A stretch of 64,000 nt of DNA. Source: Ruminococcaceae bacterium UBA5413. GTDB lineage: Bacteria; Bacillota; Clostridia; Oscillospirales; Acutalibacteraceae. Location of the stretch: contig DHNP01000045.1 of NCBI GenBank assembly GCA_002409585.1, forward strand, positions 104,815 to 168,814. Direction: 5' to 3'. Within the stretch, counting starts at the first letter, position 1. Each line of letters begins with the position of its first letter. Of the stretch, positions 1 through 8,618 are shown piece by piece. The position numbers and the translations under genes are program-made. The notes under the pieces are model-generated. The model was given only the letters and a program-made list of their open reading frames with translations, made no database searches and had not been told where the DNA came from.

Positions 1-1
1 C

Positions 2-967
2 ATCGATGCCTCCCTTGACGAGAGCCCGCAGTCCGTATTCAAGCGCCTTAAAGGCCATCTTGAACGCCGCCCCGCAAAAGCCGGCCTGCTGCTCCTAATA
101 GACATGGGTTCGCTTATGAACTTCGCTCCTGCCGTGCAGAAAGAGCTCGGCATAAACACAAAAGCCATACCGCTTGTAAGTACGCTGCACGTAATAGAGG
201 CGGCAAGGAAAGCCTCCCTCGGATATTCTTTAGAATATATCTATAACCAAACGTTAAGCATAAGAGACATAACAGCTGAAGAGTTCCATTCCACACCGTC
301 GAAAAGCCGCTTGGCAAGGATGTTCATCATATCAATCTGCACAACCGGCGAAGGCAGCGCGGCATTAATTAAAAACATACTCGACAGCCAGCTTAATTAC
401 CACGGTTCCATGTGTGAAACCATAGCGCTGAAGCTTACCGACATTGAAAGCATTAACGAACGTCTCAACACTATATCAAAAATCGGCCGTATAATATGCA
501 TTATAAGTTCCTTTAACGTCGATTTCCCTGCGGCCCATTACAGTTTGTCTGAGATAATAGAGGGCGGCTCATTAACACAGATACAAAAAACCGTCGACAG
601 CGAATGCACGCTCGAAAGCATTGGCAACACATTTTCCACTATGCTGAAAAATGCCGACGGCGAAAAGTTACTTTCCGCCGTGAGGGGCACCGTCGGCTGT
701 ATAGAAACTGGCTCCGGACTTACACTCGCCTTAGACGTTAAAATAGGCCTTTTCTGCCACATGGGCTGTATGGTTGACAGGCTGCTTTCCAACAGCGGCA
801 TAAATGAATTTCCCGACAGGGAAAATTATATTAAAGATAAATCAGATCTTTTAAACGTAATACGCGAGTCGTGCGCCATACTTGAAAGAAGCTTTAACAT
901 CTTAATCCCCGAAGATGAAATATGCTACATATCAACGTTCTTTACTTACGAAAACTGCGTCCACTGA
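2..967 (+). CDS. PRD-containing, sigma-54-type PTS regulator (LevR-like), 5' end outside window
   Basis: The frame is open from base 2, so the N-terminus is missing; 321 residues are visible. The first visible part resembles the core of a mannose-class EIIA domain (hydrophobic strand ending in LLLLIDMGSL, then TKAIPLVSTLHVIEAARKA). The C-terminal half resembles a PTS regulation domain, with a conserved histidine in FCHMGCMVDRLL. LevR-type activators have an AAA+ sigma-54 interaction domain, then EIIA and PRD domains, and are controlled by HPr and EI phosphorylation. The neighbours fit: HPr, EI and sigma-54 follow at once, behind a sigma-54 promoter. The AAA+ domain itself is not in the window, so the sigma-54 link is inferred from context and the domain order. 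Confidence 0.8.
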   Translation: MDASLDESPQSVFKRLKGHLERRPAKAGLLLLIDMGSLMNFAPAVQKELGINTKAIPLVSTLHVIEAARKASLGYSLEYIYNQTLSIRDITAEEFHSTPSKSRLARMFIISICTTGEGSAALIKNILDSQLNYHGSMCETIALKLTDIESINERLNTISKIGRIICIISSFNVDFPAAHYSLSEIIEGGSLTQIQKTVDSECTLESIGNTFSTMLKNADGEKLLSAVRGTVGCIETGSGLTLALDVKIGLFCHMGCMVDRLLSNSGINEFPDRENYIKDKSDLLNVIRESCAILERSFNILIPEDEICYISTFFTYENCVH

Positions 968-990
968 GTAAAAACGGCACCGCATAAAAG

Positions 991-1008
991 TTGGCACGGA
1001 AAATGCTT
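991..1008 (+). promoter_or_regulatory. sigma-54 (-24/-12) promoter for ptsH-ptsI-rpoN
   Basis: TTGGCACGGAAAATGCTT matches the RpoN consensus TGGCACG-N4-TTGC(A/T) closely. The invariant GG and GC are present with exactly 10 bases between them. It lies 46 bases before the ptsH start, in a short gap after a likely sigma-54 activator gene, and the operon it would drive contains rpoN itself. Confidence 0.82.
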
Positions 1009-1053
1009 ATTACTTAAGTGAAAACACTTTTATTTAAAAAGGGGAAATTAAAA

Positions 1054-1320
1054 ATGACAACACAAACGGTTAAGATATTGAACAAGGTTGGGCTTCACGC
1101 AAGGCCGGCTTCAATGCTCGTAAACACGGCCGGCAAGTTCGGCTGCGATATCAAAATCAAAAACAGTGAAAAATCCGTAACAGCCAAGTCCATGATAAAC
1201 CTGCTTTCGCTTCGCGCAAAGATGGGTGACACCATTACAATAGAGGCGGACGGGTCTGATGAAAAAGAGGCCGTGAAAGCACTGACGGATTTAATCAACT
1301 CGAAATTCGGTGAAGACTGA
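1054..1320 (+). CDS. ptsH: Phosphocarrier protein HPr
   Basis: Carries phosphate from enzyme I to the EIIA domains of the sugar phosphotransferase system in the cytosol. It has 88 residues, the usual length. The catalytic His15 lies in GLHARPAS and the regulatory Ser46 in AKSMINLL, so phosphorylation by an HPr kinase (catabolite repression in Firmicutes) is expected. The start is the ATG behind the purine-rich AAAAGGGGAAATTA; an in-frame start 36 bases upstream has no ribosome site and would lengthen the protein beyond the family. First gene of ptsH-ptsI-rpoN. Confidence 0.97.
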   Translation: MTTQTVKILNKVGLHARPASMLVNTAGKFGCDIKIKNSEKSVTAKSMINLLSLRAKMGDTITIEADGSDEKEAVKALTDLINSKFGED

Positions 1321-1321
1321 A

Positions 1322-2962
1322 ATGGAAACTTTTAACGGGACAGGTGTTTCAAAGGGTTACGCAATCGGTACGGCTTACGTTATAGAGCCTTGTGAAAAGA
1401 AGTCCGCCGCACACACGGCCGGTAATTCCTGCGAGGAAGCGGAAAGGCTCAAAGGAGCTGTAGAGCTCTCCAAACGTCAGGTTAAAGATATTGCGCAGAA
1501 GGCAAGCAGAAGCCTTGACGGCAAAAACGCCGGCATAATAGAAAGCCAGATAAACTTTTTAGACGACCCAGCCTTTGTCGGCCAGGCTTTCACTTTAATT
1601 AAAGGGAAAAACATTTCAGCCGAAACGGCAGTCTCACATGTGGCAGATTCCCTTTACGCCGCATTTTCGCATATAGACGACGATTATATTAAGGAACGCG
1701 CGGCGGATATAAAGGATATAGGCGACAGGATACTTAAAAACCTTGCCGGTGAAAAGAGCGGCATTGATTTTGAAAACATGCCTGAAAATACGGTGCTGTT
1801 TGCCCACGACCTTAAGCCTTCCGACACCGCACAGATAGATAAGTCAAAAGTCTCGGCCTTTGTCACCGAAGCCGGAGGCAGGACCTCACACACGGCGATT
1901 TTGGCAAAAGCTTTCGGCATAGCCGCCGTAGTAGGCTGCAAAGGTATGCTCGGCAATGTAAAAACCGGAGACAAAGTCATAACGGACGGCGTCAGCGGCA
2001 CAGTGCTTATAAACCCTGACGAAAAAGAACTGTCGAAGTACACGCGTATATCCGAAAAGTTTAAAACTGAAAATGCAAAAAACACCGCGGCGGCTAAACG
2101 CGCGGTATATACAAAAGCCGGCAAGCGCATAACGGTAGCCGCAAATATAGGCACTATTAACGACCTGAAGACAGCGATTTCCAACGGGGCGGAGGGAGTT
2201 GGCCTTTTCCGCACGGAATTTTTATACATGGACCGCAGCGACATGCCTTCCGAAGAAGAACAGTTTGAAGTCTATAAAAAGGCCGCCCAAATGCTTGACG
2301 GCAGGCCGCTTACCATACGCACCCTCGACATAGGCGGCGACAAGAGCCTGCCGTACCTTAATCTGCCGAAGGAGTCAAACCCTTTTCTCGGCCTGCGCGC
2401 CATAAGGCTCTGCCTTAAAGACACCGGCATATTTAAGCCGCAGCTAAGGGCAATCCTGCGCGCCTCGGCTTTCGGCAATATACAAATAATGTTCCCTATG
2501 ATAAGCAGCCTTGGGGAACTAAGCGAGGCAAAAGGTGTACTTGAAAGCTGCAAGGCTGAACTTAGGCGAAGGGGCGAGGCTTTCGACTCCTGCATAAAAA
2601 CAGGCATGATGGTCGAAATACCCTCCGCGGCCATAATGGCAGACAGCTTTGCCGGACATGTCGACTTTTTCAGTATAGGTACAAACGACCTTACGCAGTA
2701 CACGCTTGCGGCCGACAGGCTGAACGAAAATGTTTCAGAACTGTACAACCCTATGAATCCGGCAGTGTTAAAGCTCATACAAATGACTATAAACGCGGCG
2801 CACGCTGCCTCCATACCATGCTGTATGTGCGGCGAACTCGCATCTGACGAAAAAGCCGCGGCCGTACTGCTTGGGTACGGGCTTGACGAATTTTCCGTAA
2901 GCCCCGGCGCAATAACTGAAACAAAGAGCAATCTACTTAAAAAGGCATCTGCGGGGCAATAA
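1322..2962 (+). CDS. ptsI: PTS enzyme I (phosphoenolpyruvate-protein phosphotransferase)
   Basis: Transfers phosphate from PEP to HPr. It has 546 residues, slightly short for the family (about 570). The phosphohistidine domain shows GGRTSHTAILAKAFGI with the active His at residue 190. The PEP-binding barrel follows, with GVGLFRTEFLYMDR, the arginine-rich RTLDIGGDK, the FSIGTNDLTQYTLA motif and the catalytic Cys in CCMCGELASD. It starts one base after the ptsH stop. A GTG 12 bases upstream, inside ptsH, is the alternative start. It is co-transcribed with ptsH and, 47 bases on, rpoN. Confidence 0.97.
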   Translation: METFNGTGVSKGYAIGTAYVIEPCEKKSAAHTAGNSCEEAERLKGAVELSKRQVKDIAQKASRSLDGKNAGIIESQINFLDDPAFVGQAFTLIKGKNISAETAVSHVADSLYAAFSHIDDDYIKERAADIKDIGDRILKNLAGEKSGIDFENMPENTVLFAHDLKPSDTAQIDKSKVSAFVTEAGGRTSHTAILAKAFGIAAVVGCKGMLGNVKTGDKVITDGVSGTVLINPDEKELSKYTRISEKFKTENAKNTAAAKRAVYTKAGKRITVAANIGTINDLKTAISNGAEGVGLFRTEFLYMDRSDMPSEEEQFEVYKKAAQMLDGRPLTIRTLDIGGDKSLPYLNLPKESNPFLGLRAIRLCLKDTGIFKPQLRAILRASAFGNIQIMFPMISSLGELSEAKGVLESCKAELRRRGEAFDSCIKTGMMVEIPSAAIMADSFAGHVDFFSIGTNDLTQYTLAADRLNENVSELYNPMNPAVLKLIQMTINAAHAASIPCCMCGELASDEKAAAVLLGYGLDEFSVSPGAITETKSNLLKKASAGQ

Positions 2963-3009
2963 AGCGTAAGTATAGTAATTGTATTTTAGTTTTTAAGAGG
3001 GCAGGCATT

Positions 3010-4413
3010 ATGAAACTTTCACTTGGAACACAGCAGGCCCAAAAACAAAGCCAAAAACTTGTTTTGACCGCACAAATGAAAGAGTCCTTAAAGATACTGC
3101 AAATGCCGCTGCCTGAACTCAAAAGCAAAGTTGAAAACGAAATAACCGAAAATCCGGTGCTTGAGTACCTCGGCCCCGCACAGGAAGGCGACGGCATAAG
3201 GCCGCCGTGGCTTGCCGGCAGTACGCCAAACACCGGCGGCAGGCATACAGATGAAAACTTTGACCCTTTCTATGCCATTTCTAAAAAGGACACATTTTAT
3301 GATTTTCTGCGCGGGCAGTTATATGAGACAAATATACCCCGCGGCATTTCTGAAATATGCGGCTATATAATAGAAAACATAGACAGCCGCGGTTACCTTA
3401 CGGTTTCGGCCGAAGAAATTGCAGAGGCTACAGGCGCAAAGCCAGCCCATGTGGCAGAGGCGCTCCGCACCGTACGGCAGTTCGACCCGCCCGGAGTGTG
3501 CGCGCAAAACCTAAGCGACTGCCTTACTTTGCAGCTCGGACGCCTTCCCGGGTGTGACGTGTACGCATTTGAAATAGCCGGCAATTACCTTAAGCTTTTG
3601 TCCGAAAATAAAATTACGTCCATAGCAAAAGAACTCTGCATTACTGCGGCAAGGGCACAGTCATGCTGCAATATAATTAAAAGCCTCAACCCCATACCGG
3701 CAAGCGGATACGACACGGGCGGAGATAACATTTTCGTTGTGCCCGAAGCCGAAATATTTAAAGGCGGCGAGGGTAAATTAAAAGTAAAAAACAACGGCGG
3801 TTATATGCCTAAAGTATATATAAACAGCTTTTACCTCCGTCTTGCCAAAAAAAGCCCCGATAAAGAAACTGAAAAATACCTGAAAGAAAAAATTAAGCGC
3901 GCGTCGGTACTTATCCTCGAAATATCAAACAGGGAAAAAACCATCACGCGCATACTTGAAAAAATCATTGAGCTTCAGCCGCAATACTTTGAGAAAGGGC
4001 CTAAATACCTTAAACCAATGGCTTTAAAAGACATAGCGGATACTATGGGAGTGAACGAGTCGACGGTGTGCAGAGCCGTGCAGGGCAAATACATCCTGTG
4101 CCCGAACGGCGTTGTCAGCGTGCGGTCGCTTTTTACAAACCGCGTAGGCGGCTCCGGTTCATCAGCCGTAAGCGTACAAAACAAAATAATCGATATATTT
4201 AAAAGTGAAGACAGGTTAAGGCCGCTGTCAGACCAGGCTGTGGTTTCTATTTTATCAAAAGATGCTGATATCAAAATTTCACGGAGAACCGTTGCAAAGT
4301 ACAGGCAGCTACTGATGATTCCGCCTGCATCTAAAAGGAAAGTCTTCGCACCGCCGGAACCCGCCGGCAGGCAGCAGCCTGAACCCTGCAGGCAGAATAA
4401 TACCGTTTTGTAA
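3010..4413 (+). CDS. rpoN: RNA polymerase sigma-54 factor
   Basis: 467 residues, typical length. The N-terminal activator-interacting region is rich in Gln and Leu (QQAQKQSQKLVLTAQMKESL), followed by the core-binding region. The C-terminal RpoN box, which reads the -24 element, is present as SRRTVAKYRQ. A clear GAGGGCAGG ribosome site precedes the ATG. It lies third in ptsH-ptsI-rpoN, and the operon promoter is itself of the sigma-54 kind, so sigma-54 probably drives its own synthesis. An intrinsic terminator follows directly. Confidence 0.97.
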   Translation: MKLSLGTQQAQKQSQKLVLTAQMKESLKILQMPLPELKSKVENEITENPVLEYLGPAQEGDGIRPPWLAGSTPNTGGRHTDENFDPFYAISKKDTFYDFLRGQLYETNIPRGISEICGYIIENIDSRGYLTVSAEEIAEATGAKPAHVAEALRTVRQFDPPGVCAQNLSDCLTLQLGRLPGCDVYAFEIAGNYLKLLSENKITSIAKELCITAARAQSCCNIIKSLNPIPASGYDTGGDNIFVVPEAEIFKGGEGKLKVKNNGGYMPKVYINSFYLRLAKKSPDKETEKYLKEKIKRASVLILEISNREKTITRILEKIIELQPQYFEKGPKYLKPMALKDIADTMGVNESTVCRAVQGKYILCPNGVVSVRSLFTNRVGGSGSSAVSVQNKIIDIFKSEDRLRPLSDQAVVSILSKDADIKISRRTVAKYRQLLMIPPASKRKVFAPPEPAGRQQPEPCRQNNTVL

Positions 4414-4442
4414 AAACCGCCGCCCAAAACGGCGGTTTTTTT
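4413..4442 (+). terminator. Intrinsic terminator after rpoN
   Basis: AAAACCGCCG and CGGCGGTTTT form a 10-bp stem with a 7-base loop and a run of seven T. It begins at the rpoN stop codon. Confidence 0.9.
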
Positions 4443-4587
4443 ATGCCTGTATATAATTTACTCTTTAATATTGTTTTATTTAATTACATACCAAAACAAA
4501 AAAATTGAAATATTTTACCTGCCCGCTTCAATAACATGCGGTATTGGTTTATTATATGTATATGATAATAAGGAAAGGTTGATTTAT

Positions 4588-5256
4588 TTGCTTAAAGCCG
4601 TAATTTTCGATATGGACGGACTGATGATTGACACGGAACGCCTTACCGTAAAGATATGGGGCAGGCTCGGCAGGGAATATGGTTACAGCGGTATACCCGA
4701 AGCCGCCCCGCACACTATGGGGCTTAGGAAAGATGCCTCAAAAAAATTTTTTTCTGAGCATTTCGGCAAAGAGTTTCCTTTCGACGAGTTTATGGGGAAA
4801 AGCTCCGCCATCTCGGAAAAATATTTAAGAACAAACGGCGTACCGGTCATGCCGGGGCTTTTCGAACTGCTTGACTTTTTGAAATCAAAGAAGCTCCTGC
4901 TCGCCGTGGCAACTTCAACAGCCCGCGAGCGCGCCATGTTTTGCCTTAACGATATTGACGCGGCGAAATATTTTGATAAAATAATATGCGGCGATATGGT
5001 TGAAAAGAGCAAGCCCGACCCCGACATCTACCTTAAAACAGCCGCCGCGCTGGGCGCTGCCCCTTCTTCATGCGCCGTACTCGAGGATTCGCCCAACGGC
5101 GCTGCGGCGGGCATCGCCGCAGGCATGGCGACTGTCATGGTGCCGGATCTTGCCGCACCGGACGAAAACCTACGCAAAAGTCTTTTTGCCTGCGTCGGTT
5201 CTTTGACAGAAACCGTGCCGATCTTTGACAAAATGCTTTGCGGGTGCCGTGCGTGA
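4588..5256 (+). CDS. HAD-superfamily hydrolase, subfamily IA (beta-phosphoglucomutase/phosphatase-like)
   Basis: A cytosolic sugar-phosphate phosphatase or phosphomutase by family; the substrate cannot be read from the sequence. Motif I is FDMDGLMIDTE close to the N-terminus, motif II is ATSTARER, and the last motifs are KPDPDIYL and LEDSPNGAAAG. Starting at TTG 4588, nine bases after AGGAAAGG, gives 222 residues, normal for the subfamily. An upstream start at 4471 would add a tail with no similarity. The stop overlaps the next gene's GTG by four bases (GTGA), so the two are translationally coupled. Confidence 0.88.
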   Translation: MLKAVIFDMDGLMIDTERLTVKIWGRLGREYGYSGIPEAAPHTMGLRKDASKKFFSEHFGKEFPFDEFMGKSSAISEKYLRTNGVPVMPGLFELLDFLKSKKLLLAVATSTARERAMFCLNDIDAAKYFDKIICGDMVEKSKPDPDIYLKTAAALGAAPSSCAVLEDSPNGAAAGIAAGMATVMVPDLAAPDENLRKSLFACVGSLTETVPIFDKMLCGCRA

Positions 5257-5693
5257 CAATACTCGTTGACGCCGACGCATGCCCGGTAAAGGAAATTATC
5301 GTAAGGCTTGCAAAAAAGCGCAGGATACCTGTAATAATGTTTATAGACACAAGCCACGTCCTAAACGACGGCTACAGTACCGTTATAACTGTTGACAAAG
5401 GACGTGACAGCGCGGATATAGAGCTCGTAAACCGTATCTCCCCAGGCGACATAGTAGTTACGCAGGACTTCGGCGTGGCGGCCGTTTCGCTTGCGCGCGG
5501 CGCGAAGGCACTTAACCAAAACGGCATGGTTTACAGCAGCGAAAACATTGACAGGCTTCTTTTTGAACGGGCGCTCGGACAAAAAATAAGGCGCGCGGGC
5601 GGCAAATCCGGTAAAATCCGCCGGCGCACCGCAAAGGACGATAAAAATTTTGAGGCGGAGTTAAAAAAGCTCGCGGGCAGTCCGCCTGTATAG
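5253..5693 (+). CDS. UPF0178 / DUF188 family protein (YaiI/YqxD)
   Basis: 146 residues with the family hallmark TILVDADACPVKEII at the N-terminus and DIVVTQDFGVAAVSLARGA in the middle, which resembles a PIN/NYN-type nuclease fold with conserved acidic residues. The function of the family is not established. GTG 5253 overlaps the previous stop, which decides the start. The C-terminal 30 residues are Lys/Arg-rich, suggesting nucleic-acid contact (inference). Confidence 0.88.
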   Translation: MTILVDADACPVKEIIVRLAKKRRIPVIMFIDTSHVLNDGYSTVITVDKGRDSADIELVNRISPGDIVVTQDFGVAAVSLARGAKALNQNGMVYSSENIDRLLFERALGQKIRRAGGKSGKIRRRTAKDDKNFEAELKKLAGSPPV

Positions 5694-5751
5694 CATTTAT
5701 TTATTGTATTGAGGCAAATCTTAAAATTTTATGAAATTTGGTGGTAAACTT

Positions 5752-7170
5752 ATGCAGAATTACGACGTCATAATCATCGGCGCCGGCCCCGCCGGTATAT
5801 TCACAGCGCTTGAGCTTGACAAACTCGCGCCGGAAATGAAAGTCCTTATGGTCGACTCCGGCAGCAGCATAGACAACCGCTCATGCCCCGCAAGGACTAC
5901 CGGCCAGTGTATGCACTGCAGCACGTGCGCCATAATGAACGGCTGGGCTGGCGCGGGTGCGTTCTCAGACGGTAAATTATCACTTTCAGAAGAAATCGGC
6001 GGCAATTTAACGGACTATATGACAGCAGATGAAGCGCGTTCGCTTATAAAATACGCCGACGGCATTTACCTTAAGTACGGCGCTCCTGATATCGTCTACG
6101 GTAAAGACAGCAAATTTGCCGAAAAGCTCTCCTATGCCGCAAGAAAGGAAAATATAAGGCTCATTCCCTACCCTGTCCGCCATATGGGCACCGAATATTC
6201 GTACAAGGTGCTGCAGGCCATGTACAGATACCTCAGTTCAAAGCCCAATTTTAAGTTTTTAGAGCATACTACGGCCGATACCATAGATACGCAGAACGGC
6301 GAGGCTAAAGGCGTATGGATAAAAAGCCGCGACGGTGTACGCACCCTTGTGCAGGCTCCATACGTTGTAGCGGCGCCCGGGCGCGGCGGAGCAGAATGGC
6401 TCTCACGCATTGCGGCTGAAAACGGCCTTGAAACAACGAACAACGAAGTAGACATCGGCGTACGCGTCGAAGTCCCCAACGCCGTTATGGATAAGCTTAC
6501 AAAAAGCCTTTACGAAGCAAAACTTATATATTATTCGGATACGTTTGAAAATAAAGTCCGCACCTTTTGCATGAACCCGGGCGGTATAGTAAGCGAGGAG
6601 CGTTACAGCACCGGCACGGGCAAAAGCATAGCCGTCGTTAACGGCCACTCATACGCCGACGAGGACAAACGCACTGAAAACACAAACTTTGCCCTGCTTG
6701 TCTCAACAAGCTTTACAAAGCCCTTCAACCAGCCTATAGAGTACGGACGCTACATCGCCCAGCTCGGCAATATGCTGACAGGCGGAGGCATAATGGTGCA
6801 GCGCCTCGGCGACCTGCTGCTCGGCAGGCGCACTGACGAAAACCGGCTTAAGCGCTCAACCACAAGGCCTACCCTTAAAAGCGCCGTCCCCGGAGACCTT
6901 TCGTTCGTCCTTCCGCACAGGCATCTCACAAGCATAGTAGAGTCGCTCAAAGCTTTCGACAGGCTTGCCCCGGGGCTTTACTCCAAGAATACCCTGCTGT
7001 ACGGCGTTGAGGTGAAGTTTTATTCTTCAAAAGTTGCCGTAAGCAGCAACTTTGAAACAGCTGTTAAAAACATGTACGCCATAGGCGACGGTGCCGGCAT
7101 AACGAGGGGGCTTATGCAGGCTTCTGTAACAGGCGTCGCCGTAGCGAGGAATATAGCCGGCAAAACATGA
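5752..7170 (+). CDS. FAD-dependent dehydrogenase (COG2509 type)
   Basis: 473 residues. The N-terminal Rossmann dinucleotide site is DVIIIGAGPAGIFTALEL, and a second FAD-contact motif near the C-terminus is MYAIGDGAGITRGLMQAS. A cysteine-rich stretch, CPARTTGQCMHCSTCAIM, follows the first domain and could hold metal or be redox active. It belongs to uncharacterised FAD dehydrogenases common in Clostridia. The start at ATG 5752 is chosen because GGTGG lies eight bases upstream; ATG 5731 is the alternative. Likely the last gene of the HAD-UPF0178 operon. Confidence 0.85.
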   Translation: MQNYDVIIIGAGPAGIFTALELDKLAPEMKVLMVDSGSSIDNRSCPARTTGQCMHCSTCAIMNGWAGAGAFSDGKLSLSEEIGGNLTDYMTADEARSLIKYADGIYLKYGAPDIVYGKDSKFAEKLSYAARKENIRLIPYPVRHMGTEYSYKVLQAMYRYLSSKPNFKFLEHTTADTIDTQNGEAKGVWIKSRDGVRTLVQAPYVVAAPGRGGAEWLSRIAAENGLETTNNEVDIGVRVEVPNAVMDKLTKSLYEAKLIYYSDTFENKVRTFCMNPGGIVSEERYSTGTGKSIAVVNGHSYADEDKRTENTNFALLVSTSFTKPFNQPIEYGRYIAQLGNMLTGGGIMVQRLGDLLLGRRTDENRLKRSTTRPTLKSAVPGDLSFVLPHRHLTSIVESLKAFDRLAPGLYSKNTLLYGVEVKFYSSKVAVSSNFETAVKNMYAIGDGAGITRGLMQASVTGVAVARNIAGKT

Positions 7171-7191
7171 CGTTTTTCCCTTAAGGCGCAT

Positions 7192-7233
7192 AAAAAAACG
7201 GATGCCGCGTCAACCCTGCCGGCATCTGTTTTT
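7192..7233. terminator. Bidirectional terminator between FAD dehydrogenase and rodA
   Basis: GATGCCG (7201-7207) pairs with CGGCATC (7220-7226). A run of A precedes the stem and a run of T follows, so it can stop transcription in both converging directions. Confidence 0.8.
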
Positions 7234-7243
7234 ATACTGCTGA

Positions 7244-8407
7244 CTAATATGATACTTTTTTGACAGTTACTTTATCCGTATTTATTTTATGCATATAAAC
7301 ATTGAGGACAAGGCCGAACCCAAAGTAGAGGCAAGCGGCCGACGACCCCCCCGCACTGAAAAACGGCAGCGTTACGCCCATTACCGGCAGCAGGTCCATG
7401 CACATGCCGAGGTTAAAAATCGCCTGCGAGGCTATCATGCCGAAAAATCCCATGCATATGGAGCTGCCGAGCATGTCCGTCGCACACCTCGCTGTATGCA
7501 GAGTACGTAAAAGTAAAAAGAACAAAAGGGCTATAAGTATTATGCAGCCTATAAACCCCAGCTGTTCGCCGGCAACGGAAAAAATAAAGTCTGACTGCTG
7601 CAGCGGCACGGAGCCTTTATTTACCCGCGGGCTTACAAAAAGGCCGCGCCCCCACAGCCCCCCGCTGCCTATGGACATCCTGCCCTGTATCTGGTGGAAG
7701 CCGTAGTTTAGTTTGTCCGACTCCAAATTATAAGTGACGAGTATGCGTTCTTTTTGGTATTCGCTTAAGATGTCGTATTTCCACGCAAGCGGCACCGCCG
7801 CCGCCGCAAAGGCAAAAAGCACCGCGAAATACCTAAGCTGTATACCCGCCCCAAAAGCCATCGCGAGGAACATGCAGAAAAAGATGACGCCGGCTCCGTC
7901 GTCGCCTTGTAAATGGACGAGAGCAATCGGTATAAGCGCATGAAACGCGAGCAGGACAACATGCAGAGGGCTTTTTAACAGGCCGCGCTCATTAAGAGCG
8001 TCCAAATGCTTTGAAAAAGTTACCATAAAGCCTATTTTAACGAGCTCGCTCGGCTGAAACGTAAGCCCCCCGGGCAGCTTTATCCAGGCTTTTGCGTGTA
8101 CTCCGCCTGTGTTGACTATTTCTTTGCCGAAAAGCAGCGTGTAAATTATAAGGAACAGGCAAAAGCCCGCTATGACGTACCAAAAGTTTGATATTTCCCT
8201 GTAATCTATCGCCGTAAGCAGCAGCGCGCCTATATATCCGACTATAATGGCGACCAGCTGCGTAGTAAAGTAACTTACTGACTTCCCTTCCGGGTTAGGC
8301 ACCGTTTTAAGCAGAAGAAGACTGTAAAACGAAATAGCAAACATTAAAAGCCAATAAACCTTGTCCGTCCTTTTAAAGTATCCTGCGAAAGATTGTACAA
8401 CGCGCAT
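7244..8407 (-). CDS. rodA: RodA/FtsW/SpoVE family peptidoglycan polymerase, RodA type
   Basis: SEDS-family glycosyltransferase for lateral wall synthesis in the membrane. It has 387 residues with about ten hydrophobic segments. The family motifs GGVHAKAWIKLPGGLTFQPSE, GRMSIGSGGLWGRGLF and the C-terminal LPFFSAGGSS are present. It is single, not beside ftsZ or mur genes, which fits RodA better than FtsW or SpoVE. The ribosome site GAGGGGTG precedes the ATG. A well-formed sigma-A promoter lies upstream on the minus strand. Confidence 0.9.
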   Translation of the reverse strand: MRVVQSFAGYFKRTDKVYWLLMFAISFYSLLLLKTVPNPEGKSVSYFTTQLVAIIVGYIGALLLTAIDYREISNFWYVIAGFCLFLIIYTLLFGKEIVNTGGVHAKAWIKLPGGLTFQPSELVKIGFMVTFSKHLDALNERGLLKSPLHVVLLAFHALIPIALVHLQGDDGAGVIFFCMFLAMAFGAGIQLRYFAVLFAFAAAAVPLAWKYDILSEYQKERILVTYNLESDKLNYGFHQIQGRMSIGSGGLWGRGLFVSPRVNKGSVPLQQSDFIFSVAGEQLGFIGCIILIALLFFLLLRTLHTARCATDMLGSSICMGFFGMIASQAIFNLGMCMDLLPVMGVTLPFFSAGGSSAACLYFGFGLVLNVYMHKINTDKVTVKKVSY

Positions 8408-8482
8408 TGCTTCACCCCTCTGTTTATATCAATAAATGCCGCGGCTTAACCGCAGGCCCCCTTTTTACTAAGGCTACCCATT

Positions 8483-8511
8483 ATTATAAAGTGTAACCGC
8501 AAAACATTCAA
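8483..8511 (-). promoter_or_regulatory. Sigma-A promoter for rodA
   Basis: On the minus strand TTGAAT (8511-8506), a 17-base spacer and TATAAT (8488-8483). The leader that follows contains CCGCGGCTT (8439-8447), whose complement AAGCCGCGG lies at 8510-8518. Confidence 0.72.
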
Positions 8512-8559
8512 GCCGCGGGCGGTTTTATTTTCACCGGTATTTTTTACTTGTATAAAATA

Positions 8560-8568
8560 TGTTATAAT
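8560..8568 (+). promoter_or_regulatory. Extended -10 promoter for fhs
   Basis: TGTTATAAT gives an extended -10 (TG-N-TATAAT) with a weak T-rich -35. The leader is only about 45 bases to the fhs start, too short to hold a tetrahydrofolate riboswitch. Confidence 0.6.
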
Positions 8569-8618
8569 AATACAAATACATTGTACATTTCCATACCATA
8601 AGGAATGAGGAACGAAAA

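Noticed and set aside
2272..2931. Minus-strand open frame of 219 codons inside ptsI
   Set aside because: Antisense shadow of a well-supported gene; composition is biased and no start signal is visible.
8569..8618. Possible tetrahydrofolate riboswitch upstream of fhs
   Set aside because: The space between the extended -10 and the start is about 50 bases and lacks any THF aptamer structure.
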